From Aquilaria yunnanensis (lineage: Eukaryota > Streptophyta > Magnoliopsida > Malvales > Thymelaeaceae), in the NCBI GenBank assembly GCA_039654915.1, contig CM077599.1:86451001-86515000 (forward strand): a stretch of DNA of 64,000 nucleotides. Direction: 5' to 3'. Position 1 is the stretch's first letter, and every line of letters starts with the position of its first letter. The notes beneath the pieces were generated by a model, which saw only the letters and a program-made list of their open reading frames with translations, did not search any database and had not been told where the DNA came from. This document shows positions 1 to 13,291 of this stretch, in pieces. A program made the position numbers and the translations under genes.

Positions 1-1487
1 ACAAGGTACTCGCATTTTTTAGGGTCAATTTTACAATTTCTCTAGTTTCAAGTTGTCTAGTTAAATGTCAGTTTAATTCCTAAGCTTATACTCTTTTCCA
101 CGTTCATCCCTATTTTCCATCCATTTTTTATTTTGGTCCTCAAATTTAATAAATATTTAACTAGATTATTTCTATTTATGCTCTTGGTCCCTAACATTTT
201 TATTGTTTTTATGTACTATATTCTAAAGTAAAACATTAGTTATCATAATTTATTTGCTTTTGTGTTAAGCCATTTTTGCACATTCATTAAATCAATTGTT
301 AAGCCTTTAATGTCTAATATTCTTTTATTTTCAATATTGGTTCAAACTTTTTTTGTTGTTTTTCTTTATTTTTTTTTTCAAAATAAAACATTAATCATTA
401 TAATTTACATCCTTCTAGCTATGGTTCTAATTGATTCAGATTTAATTAAATTTTTTATTTTTATATTTATTAAATTAATGATTAAATTATAAATTTATCA
501 ACATAAATTAAGCAGAATTTCGTATTTCAATCATATTATTTTGTTATTCATGATTACATATTGTAGTATGAATTGTTCTCTATGGTTTAATAAAATAATT
601 TGATCTGTAATTACTATAATTGAAAGTAAATCTTTCTAAATAAATTTTTTATTATTAAAAATTAAATTTTAATTTGATAAAAAAGGGAAATTTTTAGTTA
701 TGTTATGTTTCATTTTACCTAATTTCAGTTATTATTAAGGTAGTTCGGATTTAATCATTTTTTCATATTTTTTAATTATTTATTATTTAATTTTTTTGTA
801 CTAAATTTATTGTAAAAAATACCCGATACATCGTGCGGGCAAGTGTACCTCATTCATCTTATCTAATCTCACATTTAGTGGCAAAAAAGAAGAAACTCTA
901 TTAAACCCTAAAAAATAGTGTATTTTATATCTAAGCAAATAGGCTGAATGACTGTTTCCACCTCTTAAATCTTTAATTGCGTCATATTATCATGACTAGT
1001 TGCCCTCGAGTTAGTTTTAGTACATTTTCAACAAAAATCTCGAACAATCTCCAGCAATAATCGAGTTTGAGTATATAATTTATTCAACAGTTTTGTCAGA
1101 CACATTCATCATTAATGTCAACATATTAATGATGTATTTAGAAGATTATTGACAAGTGACTATCGGTTCATATACTTCTTGAAATAACCTTAAGGTTATG
1201 TTACTTTTTTCATTTATAGGAATACATCATTTACATTTTTAATTTTTTATTTATTCGAATGAGTGTCATTTAAAATTAATGCTCTATTTATTTAATAATC
1301 ACGAGTTATATTCTTTTACAAAGTAATTACTCAATTTTTATGGATTTTTTCTTATTTAACTGCAAAAATTAATTTAAAATATTATGTTGGTTTTCATTTA
1401 AAAAATTAATATAAAAAATATAGCTATTGTAAATTTACATTTTAATAAATTTGAAAATAATTTTTAAAACCAAATAATTACTACAAG
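1..1487. other. AT-rich intergenic DNA, no gene recognised
   Basis: This stretch is very AT-rich with long T and A runs and no open frame longer than about 75 codons. The one short open frame near 262-492 is low-complexity (Phe/Ile/Leu) and matches no family I know. I see no tRNA-like or terminal-repeat structure here. Confidence 0.6.
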
Positions 1488-3181
1488 AATATATTAGGGT
1501 TAATTACGTATGTGACCCATAATCTTTAATTATTATACCATTTTAGACCTTAACATTAATTTTTTGTATAGAAAGTCCTTAACCTCCTTTAAGTGTTCTA
1601 TTTTGGACATTTTGTGAATGGAAACATTTGTATGGATAGAAAACACTAGAGGGCACACCAGCATGGGTAATTTGCCATAGTAGCATAATGAATCAACTAT
1701 TTATGATGGTGTGGAAAAGAAATAAAAAAAATAATAAAAAATACAAAAAAGAAAAATGGAAAATTGCTCTGATGATGTTCAAAGAAAGCAAATATGAAAA
1801 AAAAAATGAAAGTGAATTGTCCAAAACCCTATATTGCCCTTTGCCACTTTCTCTGGGCGTTAGAGATGATCAATATTCGATTCAAACTGAAACAACTGAA
1901 AAATTAAAATAATTTGAAAATTCGGTTTGGTTAATTCGATAATTCGATTCTGTTTCGATAAAAATTGCATAACAAAAAATTTAGTTTTGGTTCGATTTTG
2001 GTTTTAAATTTCGGTTAATTCAATAATTGAATGAATTTTTTTTTTATATTAGATTTTTTTTCATAAATATAAAGCTATAAACTAACCAAAATTAGCTTGG
2101 ATTATTGTTTACTTTATTTCCATGGACTATAAATCTTCTATATTAAATAAAAATTTGGAAAAAAAAATCAATGTCTCTCTCTCATTTCATCTCTTATAAA
2201 ATTTTACTCCTATTTTTTTCAGTTAATTCAGTTTGGATCAAACTAAACCCAAATATTTCGGTTTGGTTTTAATTTGGTTTTAATTGAGTGAAATCAACAG
2301 ACTCTCCAGCCCTTTCTCAGCATTTCCTCAACATATTCTCTCACTTTCCCCGATTTACATTGTGTCTTTAAGTCCTCTCTCTCAAATGTGGAAGCCTAGA
2401 CTAATTATGGCCTTGTGTTGCTCTGCCTCATTGACGAGCCTACCATTAATAAACAAATCCACCACTTTGTCACCAGCAGCTTTAAGAATCACCTTTGTTT
2501 CCATTGGGCTTTAGCCGTTAATCCTAGGGATGACATCACACTCTTCTCAATTGTTGACATTGAGAAAGAATAGATCAAAACCCTAATCATTTCCCTTATG
2601 CTATTTTTTTCTTTTTACATCCAGAGTAAGCTCAACAAAACCCTTGACACTATTGAAAAGCATGATTTTCCTAAATTGTGGCCCAATTTGTATCAAGACA
2701 TTGCACAAGCTAATGAGTATTGGAAGAATACAACTGAGGAAGGATGAAATTGTACAAGCCGATGGCCCAATTTGTTGCCCAGATGTCGTACAATCAACTG
2801 AAAAAACGATTTCAGAATTAGATCAAACGACATTTTTGGCTGATTTTTCTAAGAATTAGAGGTCTTTGTTCAATTAAGAATTTTGGCCGGAGGCTAGTTT
2901 GGAGGGCTTTTTTTTTTATATAAATTTTTTCATTCATTTTCCATGTCATTGATAGTAGGTAGGTGTATTTATTATTCATTGTGCCATCGTGGCAACTCGT
3001 TCATGCTGAAGTATCACATTCCATTTTTCGTCAATACAAATTGTTTCCATCCATAAAAAATTTAAAATGAAACACTTAAATGGAGCTAGGGACTTGTTAT
3101 GAAAAAAAATCGAGGTTAAGGTAAAAAATGATACAATAATAAAAAGTTAGGGATCTCAGATACAATTAACCTTAATATACT
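1488..3181. mobile_element. Non-autonomous DNA transposon with long terminal inverted repeats
   Basis: The left end (from 1496) and the reverse complement of the right end (to 3173) align for about 150 bp. They share the order AGGGTTAATT / AAGGTTAATT, the ATTATTATACCATTTT-type block, a TTTAAGTGTT-type block and the ATGGAAACA block. The flanks AATATATT (1488-1495) and AATATACT (3174-3181) look like an 8-bp target duplication with one mismatch, which points to hAT or a related superfamily. Internally, 1905-2290 is rich in TTCGGTT/GGTTTGG motifs and may be a second nested repeat. No transposase is visible. The segment 2284-2860 has a more gene-like composition and may be captured sequence, but I cannot identify it. 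Confidence 0.7.
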
Positions 3182-3900
3182 CTAGTAATTTATTTAAAGT
3201 GGGGTTTTACAGTTATCACATGAACTTTAGATGATATTACATCTCTCACTTGAATTTGAAAATATACACTTATCTCTTGTTTTTTTCACAGTGTTAGTCA
3301 GACATTAGTCAAAGTTACAGTTTATCTCCCTAAATTTAGTCTGACATTACAATTACATCTAAAGCTTGGGAAAATCTACACTTTTGCTTTTGCCCTTTTC
3401 ATAGTATCTTGTAGCAGTGTCAACAATTATAATTCAAACCATTTGATAACTTATATTATAACAATCTTAAAATGCCTAATATTTTCTAATAATTAATTAA
3501 CATTTAAATTATTATTTTGCATGGAAAAATTTCTCTCTAATACCGATATTGTTAGTAACGTTACAGTTTAAGACCAGATATGCTCAGTGTTTCAACTTGG
3601 TACAAAATATGCAAACCAATTATTAAAACCAATTAATGAAAAGTACTCAGATATGATACATGATAAAAGGTGACATACCTTGTTAGGATAATTTGAAAGT
3701 AGAGTACTCAAATAGAACAAAAAAAAAACTGAAGTGCCTGGTGAATTTTATCTATATTTTAGAAAAAACTCTTTTAGGAAAAAATGACAGGAATAAAAGC
3801 AAGGAGCACTCGTCGCAACTCCTAGGGGCATGCGGCATGGTACCACGCACTCCAATCAATCCGAGCCGAGGCTCCCAGGCCCAAGAGGGGCAAGAATCGA
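3182..3900. other. Intergenic DNA upstream of the exportin gene
   Basis: AT-rich sequence without a recognisable gene. From about 3790 the GC content rises and C-rich stretches begin, consistent with approach to the transcribed 5' end of the exportin-7 gene. No confident TATA box was found. Confidence 0.4.
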
Positions 3901-4621
3901 AGTAAAACCCGTAGGCCATCGACATAGACCTCTCCTCTCCAGCAACACAGCGAAACCGTCAGACTTTCTTCGATGTTTTCTATTTCATTTTGCATCTTCA
4001 ACTCCTAGACGAAATATTGGACGATCACTTCACAGATCTTGGATCCAACCCTCGCTCCTGGGCAAGTTCTTTCTACCTAACAACTCTGATCATTTAGTTC
4101 CACTTGTTCCTTCTCCTTCCCCTTTCCCCCTCTGGTTTTATTCAGTTATAGTCGATTGCTTGACAGGTTCTGGATGACGATCGACTACTTGTCTGTTTTC
4201 ACTTTGTTTTTCGGGATACATTTTCTATCCTCCCGTTCGTCTCTCTGCCTCTGATTCTGTTTTTTTCTTTTTGCCTGTGATTCTTCATTTTCGTTTGGCT
4301 TTTCTTTCCCCTCGGATTCACTTCGCAGCGTTCATCAGTTGGCTTGGAATTTCTGAGTTTTCCATGAGTTGAATGGGGAGAGTATGATATGCTGTTGCGG
4401 TGCTCATTACTGTTAATGGAATCAGACCTTAGTATTCAATCACACCGTGGACAATAGAGTAGAGTAGTGGAATTAGAATAGGTTATGCTCAACATGTTGG
4501 TTATTTTATAATTCTTTTTTTTTTTTTTTTGAACCAATATTGCGTATAAGGATGCTTTATGTTGCTTTTCAGCTGCAATATTGACATGTTTCATTGCCCA
4601 CTCAGATCTAGTTCGTGGCCG
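3900..4621 (+). promoter_or_regulatory. Probable 5' UTR exon and leader intron of the exportin-7 gene
   Basis: A pyrimidine-rich leader-like region at about 3900-4180 is followed by intron-like T-rich sequence and a TTTTCAG acceptor ending at 4571. That lies 51 bp before the start codon at 4622. The position of the transcription start and of the leader-intron donor is inferred. An in-frame ATG at 4559 precedes the acceptor and is therefore probably intronic. Confidence 0.4.
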
Positions 4622-7600
4622 ATGGAGAGCTTGGCGCAACTAGAGGCTTTATGTGAAAGGCTGTACAATTCTCAGGACTCTGCCGAACGAGCTTATGCTG
4701 AAAACACACTGAAATGCTTTTCTGCCAATACAGATTATATTTCACAGTGCCAGTACATTCTTGACAATGCCTTGACTCCATATGCCTTGATGCTTGCTAG
4801 TTCTAGTCTGTTGAAGCAAGTTACGGAGCATAGTCTGGCTTTGTCTTTACGCCTCGACATATGTAATTTGTCTTGAGTTCATATATCTGATCTTCAGTCA
4901 CTTTTTCGGACTTTCTGAGTGCTTAGCAGATGATTGATTTCTTTTTTGTTCGAATCAGGGAACTATCTTATCAACTATCTGGGGACAAGAGGGCCCAAAT
5001 TGCAACCATTTGTTACTGCATCCTTGATTCAACTCTTATGCCGGGTTACTAAGTTTGGGTGGTTCGATGATGATCGATTCCGTGACCTGGTAAAAGAGTC
5101 CACAAACTTCTTGAGCCAGGTGATTTGATTTACCAGATAAATTTAAGTTCTTTTACCATAATGTCTATATAGGTATACGTGCATGTGCAATTTTTCAGTA
5201 TACCTTCTTTCTCTGCACATTTATATGCCCTTCAATATGTCATTATGCACCTAGGGGACCATTTGATATTTTTCCAATATCTTAGCAAACATCTCAACCC
5301 TTTTCTTTGGTTTTGAAGATATCTGTATTTGTTGATACTTTGGAAGAGTTGCCTTAGACTTCTTTCGATTTTGATGTGCCATCCACTTTTCCTATTTGCT
5401 AATCTTTTCTTTCTGTTCACTTTTTGGCATATGCTTGATTCATTGTTGAGTCCTTACATTTTTGCTTCTGTTGGCAACTGTTTTTGCCCCTTTAAGCAGA
5501 CACCGTTTTCTGTGACAAACTCTTCATTATTGTATTAGGGAAAATAATTCGTTGATATCATTGTTACTGATGAACTATATTTCTTCAGGGTACATCTGAT
5601 CACTATGTCATTGGCTTGAAGATATTGAATCAGCTTGTATCTGAAATGAATCAGGTGAGTTCTTAGATATCTTGGTTAGAGACATTGATCTTGTACACTT
5701 GCTAAACCTTTTTAGGAATTTGTGATTTTTATACCATAGTATTGGTAATTCCTTTGTGGCTAGTCCTTTTCTGGAGAATCACTTAAGAAATGACTAAGCC
5801 CAAAGGTTGAGGCTTGGTAGCTCAAATTATGTAATTTGTGTTTAAGCCTAAATGGTACTTAAGGCATACATTGTTTATGAACCCATGGACTCATTTTAAA
5901 TATTCAGAGCATTTGTTTTTTGAATCATATTTGTCTGCTTCTCTTTTGAAAGGAAAGAACAAGCTATCTTTTACATAATGAAGACTTTTGAGACTTTCCT
6001 TTCGTGAAATATAGAAGTATTGGAAATTGCCTAAGCATGTTGGCAGCCCCAAGCGATGGTGCTTCAAATGGAGTGTTTTTTGGCTGCGTACACTCTGCTT
6101 CATTTGTTTCGTTTCTGTGATTATATTTTTTGTTCGTATTTTGAATTCTTCAATGATATTGCATAACCTCAGTTATTCCTCATATGCTGGGTTGCTGGAG
6201 CTATTGTTAATATTTGGTTATGGCATTGCATGGAGTTGAAATTAGCCAATTCATTGACGAATTCAGCTAAGTGATAAAGTTTGCGACCACAAAGAGTCCT
6301 GAAAAATGATGATTTAGATGAGATTTTATTTTTTCTGAACTGGGGAATATTTATGATTTCATTACTGTTTTTTCTCCTGTGAAAGCGCTTCTAGAACATT
6401 ACCACCATTATCCTAGCTGGTGAAGGATCCTCTTGGAAATCCTGGTCACACATGAACAATGTTGGCTGTTTCAATTCAGTAATTAAGAATCCATCTTCTT
6501 TGTTTGCTCATCCTTTCTCCACTCCTATGCTGTTTTTGATACATTTGTTGAATGACTACAATAATTGATAATGCATTCCACAATTTTCGCTCATGGTGGA
6601 GAAAGTAATCTTTTATCTGTATGCATTGCATTGTTCACTCATGGTCAAGACAGTAATCTTGTATCTGTATGCATTTGCTCTGAAGTTGTTATTTTGTTTT
6701 ATCCTCCAATAAAATTTGTTGTACCTTTACTCCATGAGAATTCTGTATATCTTGCTCGTTTGGGAGATCAATGACTTTAGTTCTAAGTTATTTCACGATA
6801 TTGCTACATCCAGCCCAATCCAGGGTTCCCTACGACACATCATCGAAGGGTTGCTTGCTCCTTCAGGGATCAGTCACTTTTTCAAATATTCCAAATATCC
6901 TTAACATCATTGCAGCAACTAAAGAATGATGGTACATAGCCAAATTTGTACTGATTTTGTCAATAGATACTTGTTTCTTTTTCCTGCTATGCATCACAGC
7001 TTTGTATATGTTTTATTGCCTTAGGACATTGTTCAAATTTTTAGCCCTAATTGTTGTATACTATAATATGTAATTTGCAGTGGCAAGTCGATTGCAGGAA
7101 CTGGCTCTCTCTCTTGCACTTAAATGCTTATCATTTGATTTTGTTGGCACATCAAATGATGAAAGTTCAGAAGAGTTCGGTACTGTTCAGGTACAATTTA
7201 ATACCTTTGAGCAATATTCGTGGCATGTGATTATCTTCAACTATAAGTTCTCCACGGCTAAGAGCCAATTCGTTTTAACTTAAATCAATTTAAACCAAAA
7301 TGACTTATTTTTATTTTTACATCTTTGTTGCCTAGAACGAATTTTATTTGAAACCAATATTAAGTATATGTAATAATCCATTTGAAAATAAATTTTCATA
7401 ATGTTATTAAATTTTTATTAATTTATATAGTTTTAGGCATTAAAAAGGAAAAATTCATAAAAATTTAATAAAATTATAAAAATTGTATTTTAAATGGATT
7501 TTTACACCTACATAATATTGGCTTTCAAATGAAACTGGTTTTGGGCAAAAAAGATGTAAAAATAAAAATAAGTCATTTTGGATTATGTTGACTTTAGTTA

Positions 7601-10600
7601 AAATGAATTGACTAACTTTTTTTTTGGGCAACCCTTCTTCATAACTGATATGTGGTTGTTACTTTACAGATTCCAACATCTTGGAGGCATGTACTGGAAG
7701 ATTCTTCAACACTTCAGATATTCTTTGATTACTATGCTATCACTGATACGCCTCTCTCAAAAGAGGTTATTTTTTTCCCTTTCCTTTCACCCCCAACAGT
7801 AGGGACATTCTTGCCATAAATCTATGTTCCAGTCACTTACTGTGAGCAAGCCCAACTTTGTACGTCATTCTGATTAGGTGGGCTGCTATTGCCTTACCAA
7901 TAATTATGGTCTGACAGATGTGCAGGTTCCACTAAGCATACCTTTTTCTGTTGCATACATGTACTTAAAGTTGGTACATGGGTTGACTGCATCTATGAGC
8001 TTCATTGTGATAATGAATGTGATGAATATGGTACATTACTGGGAGCCATGGGTTCAATGAGAAGTAAAAGAGTTGTGTGTTGTCTGTGTGGCATTAGCTA
8101 CATTAGTTTCAACAAGTGATGATATTTTTTGGTGTCTTCAGTGTCTCAAAACTCTTTTTTCCCTATGATACCTTTTCCTATTATGAATTTCTACTTCCTT
8201 ATTTATTGAAAATTTTTTGGTATGGCTGTACTCTTGCTCAGGCTCTGGAATGTTTAGTGAGACTTGCATCAGTACGACGGTCTTTATTTGTGAATGAGAC
8301 AACGCGTTCCAAGTTCTTGGCACATCTATTAACAGGAACCAAAGAAATTCTCCAAAGTGGTCAAGGTGATGTTACTTGCAACCTAGGAATTGTTTTGATA
8401 CATGTTGATGACTTATCCAGTGTGTAACTCCATTGCTATCAATTATTTTCATGTATACCTGAAAGCAGGTCTTGCCGATCATGATAATTATCATGAGTTT
8501 TGCCGTCTTCTTGGACGTTTCAGAGTAAACTACCAGGTGTTTTCCTCAACCTTATGGAAAGGAGATATCATTCCTCTCCTATATTTCCTGCCTCCCTCAT
8601 TATTAATCTATATGATATGTGTGGCAGTGCTGCTGTGGCATCTTATGGTATTTTTTTCATATAATTTCTAGTTGCCATGTTCAATTTAATGTACTGTCTC
8701 ATGATAATTGCTTCATTAAACTGTTATACAGTTGTCAGAACTTGTGAACGTTGAGGGCTATAGTGACTGGATACGTCTGGTGGCAGAATTCACTATGAAG
8801 TCTTTGCAGTCATGGCAGGTTAAAATTTTTAACACCTATTCTCATGCACATGCACTAGCACACACAGACAAGGGGCTAAAATAACCTTTCTATTAATAAT
8901 TTGTTTTTGGTCTGAATTGTTTTTTCACCTCACTTGTTCTAACAGTGGGCGAGCATCAGTGTTTACTATTTGTTGGGATTATGGTCAAGGTTGGTTACAT
9001 CTGTCCCTTATTTAAAAGGTGATGCGCCAAGTTTGTTAGATGAATTTGTGCCAAAGATCACCGAAGGTTTTATCACATCAAGATTTGACTCTGTCCAGGT
9101 ATATGCTTGTTGCTTTCTCAGATTACTGTAATTTGTAAAGAAAAAAAAATTCTTCCTCTCTTCAATCTTTTTCCTTTTTCCTTCCCCCATTTCTGTAGGC
9201 TGGGTTCCCAGATGATCTCTCAGACAACCCACTGGACAATGTTGAACTCCTCCAAGATCATCTGGATTGCTTTCCTTCCCTTTGCAGATTTCAGGTTTAA
9301 TGGGTTTCCATGTGTGGTTAATTGATAAATAGTTGTGTATGCGCAATCCTCTGGTGCTTTTTTTTTGTATTCTACTGGTTTTATGTCCTTGAACTGCAGT
9401 ATCAAAGGACTGGCTTGTACATAATAAACATAATGGAGCCCATTGTGCAGTCGTACACGGTATATTCCTCAATAAAATTCTCTCTCTTAATATTTGGAAA
9501 CAAGGGGCCTGTACTTTATTCTGGAGATCTCCTTCAGGGAACTTGATATATTGTTATATAGAGGATTCGAGAAAAGATGTATTTCATTGATGTATGATCA
9601 AGTATATATGTATAAAGGTAACAGGATAACTAGAATATATACAGCTGCTGTGGGATGATTTATACAGCAGTAAATAAACATTTAAAAAGGACTTAAAATG
9701 TTAGCTTATGCTATTATATTAACGGTGTTCACTGTTTGTTTCATTACAAAATAAAATTAGCAGTATTTCATCATGGTTACCATGTTTGACTGGTTTATGC
9801 AGGAAAGGGCACAGTTGCAACCAAGTGATAACAATGAAGTCTCTGTTATTGAAGCCAAACTCACTTGGATTGTTCATATTGTTGCTGCCATTCTTAAGAT
9901 AAGACAGTGTACTGGTTGCAGGTTAAAAGCTACACAAGCACTCATTCTTTGCATGGATTTTGTCCCTGGATAGCTTTTGATCTAATTGCTATGTTATCTT
10001 CTACAGTGTTGAGTCGCTGGAAGTGCTAGATGCTGAACTTTCAGCTCGTGTTTTGCAGTTAATAAATATCACTGACAGCGGCTTACATTCTCAGGTATAA
10101 GAACAGGAGTAGCTTTGTGTTTTTGGTGGAAAAAGATAAGGAAGGAAAAGGCTAATGGCACAAGTGATTTAGAAATTACAAGCATTCGTACCCTTCTATA
10201 TGGCAGGACGCATCCTAATAATCTAGTAAAATCAAATTTATAATTGTAAATCTAGTTTTAGTAGTAGCATAGATCGGTTTAGATCAACGATACTTCATAT
10301 TTACGTGTAAATAGTTAGGACAACGACATACATTACAGTGTTGTGATGTCAGTACAAAATCTTTTAAGGGTTAGAAAATTATTTACCTTGTATCATGCTC
10401 AGCATGTAGTTATTAAAAACATAAGGATTAATTTATTTCTATGTTATTCATTTGCATTGTCTTCATTTGGAGTAAAAGTTATTAGAACATTTTTCTTCCT
10501 CAGCCATATGTTCTATTTTTCTTAATAAGAAAATAGAATAATATATAACAGAAGGAGCACCATGGGGGTGCAATAAAATCAGGAACAAAAGAATAGTCAT

Positions 10601-13226
10601 ATGTTATATTATTTGAAATATTTTCGAAAAATGGCAGAGATATGGAGAGTTAAGCAAGCAGAGACTTGATCGTGCAATCCTCGTTTTCTTTCAGCATTTG
10701 AAAAAGTCTTATGTTGGTGACCAGGCAATGCACTCATCTAAGGTGAAATTTTCTGCCCCCTTTTTATAAATTTGTTTTTGTGGACAAGGTTTTCCGATTG
10801 CTGAAACATGTTGTGAATGGCACTAAGATGGTGCCAACATGAGAACAAATGTGAACAAGATTCAATGCCCTTGGTCCACCAGGACAATGTAGTTTACAAC
10901 CTGTGAAAAATAATCATTTTCAAGCATGCCAATAATCAATGACCTAAAGACCCCATAAATTTGAAATGGAAAAGCAGGTGAAATTTCAGAATTCTTTGTT
11001 CAACCCTTTGACTTGCTTGTTTCTTTGTTCTCCATCGCATTTCTTTCTTTCTCTCTTTGAATAATGTTAATCCTAATATCATAAACAAATTGAGAGGCAG
11101 CTGTAGCTTGTCATGCTCTGCAAGGAGAGCCCTAAATATTCTGACAAATCACAAAACTTGTGAAATTTAAGAATTCTGTGTTCAGCTCTGACACTCTTTC
11201 TCCTTCACTCACAATAATCACTTCGTTTGCTTCTCTCCTATATGATATTCATTTTCCAATATTGTTACGAATTGGAAGACCGGTTATGATTGTCATTACC
11301 CAAAAGGAGGTCCCTATACAACCGCTTTTAGTGGTACAAAAAACAATGGTGCCAACTCATTTACAAATCGCGTAGAGAAGAATAGCTCAGAGTCAAAGAG
11401 TTGTTGTCACCACATATCCAATATTTTAGCTGCCGTTGCATTGGAATGCCTTGAGGAGTGGATCTATCCTGTCAAAACTCTATTGCTTCATACCACCTGC
11501 GGAAGTTACTTTGCTTTGCACTTCACTATTAGGGCAAGAATACCACTTTTTTGGCTTGGTGACTTCTCCTATGTGCTTTCCTCTTTCTACTTTGTCAATG
11601 AACCTGCATAGCTCCTTTGCTATCCCTTCTACTGGCCCAAGGCATTAGCTTTCCTTGTGGTACCTTCTTCACCCTGGCTTCCCTTTAACTGCTGGTTGAA
11701 GCTGCTCCATTTACATTATTTAAAGTTGTCACTTTATGGCCTGAAAAAGTTTCTTCCTTTTTGTTTTATCTCCTTTTAAAAAATGTCGATTTCTCCGATT
11801 CTTGGAGCTCAAGATATCAGCGTTTCCTCTTACATGGTGACACTGAAACCCTAGCATTATTACAGGAGCTCCATCTTATCTGATTGCCTTTCCTGAACAA
11901 AAATTGTGAGAGGCAAGGCAGTCTCCTTGGTAATGACTATTTTTTGAGAGTCAAAAGGATTCTCTACCATGCTTTTGAATCATAGCAGACTTGAAAGATG
12001 TGCTACTGTAGTAAAAACCATGATGCCAGGAATAATCCTAATCCACCTAGGATTTACTAGAAATGGAGTGGCGGTGGATAGCTAGGAGAAGTTATCATAC
12101 GTGCATAAAAATCCAAAGTAAAGAAAAAAAATTGTGTTGTTTAGTTGAGATCTTCACTTTTCTTCTCTTCTTCCTGCAGCAGTTATTTGTCAGGCTATCT
12201 GAGCTGCTTGGACTCCATGATCATCTGTTATTGTTAAATGTGGTTGTTGGGAAGATTGCAACGAACTTAAAGTGCTACACTGAGGTTACAACTTTTATTT
12301 TTTGCTTAAGCTTGATTTAAGTATGGATTTTATTCATATAAAAAAACTATGAATTTTATTAACTCATCATCATTATCATACTGCACCCTTATTCCAACTA
12401 TGTTCGGGTCAGTGGCATGGAATTCATGATGTTAATGTAACTGTTTATAGTTATTTAACATTACAGGTTAATGCAAATTCATAGTGGCAAAGTTTTATGC
12501 CAGATGCCCTTCCTGTCGCAACTAGTACATGAAAATAATGAGATGAAATTTCAAAATCATCATTATCATAGTTTTTTTCCCCTTGCATGGAAAAATGTCA
12601 TGAGACGGTGATGAGTCAAGATAGTTGCTACAGTCCTGTTGCAGTGCAAAATTGATATTATAAAATCAACATGCACGTCATTGAACATGACATGAATTTT
12701 ATTTATTCATATAAAAATAAAATAAAATAGGATTTTATTCGTTTGCTTAAGTTGTTACTCATTTCAGAGCCAGGAAGTAATTGATCATACATTAAGTTTG
12801 TTCTTGGAGCTGGCATCTGGGTGAGTGTGTAATATCCAAAAAAACTTTAAGCTGTTTTTTTATTCTTCAGTGGCTGTGAATCATCAACTTACTAATTTCT
12901 TTTGTTTAACAACTGTATACTTTTTCCAGATACATGACTGGGAAGTTGCTCATGAAGCTCGACACTGTCAAATATATAATTGCAAATCATACGGTACTTC
13001 CACTGGTGACTTATTTCATTTAATTTTGCTGTTTAGATTTGTCTGTGAAGTCCCTTATAACAAGAGGTTGTAAGGTCCTCCTTTGTTTCAGAGGGATCAT
13101 TTTCCTTTCTTAGGAGACACTCGACGTTCTCGTAGTAGAACAACTTTTTATTATACGATTGGCTGGTTGATATTTATGGAAGATACCCCTGTGAAATTCA
13201 AGTCCTCAATGGAGCCACTGTTAAAA

Positions 13227-13291
<65 letters not shown>

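Noticed and set aside
9008..9472. 154-codon open frame on the minus strand
   Set aside because: It overlaps exportin exons 10-12, which read correctly on the plus strand with conserved sequence. It is a shadow.
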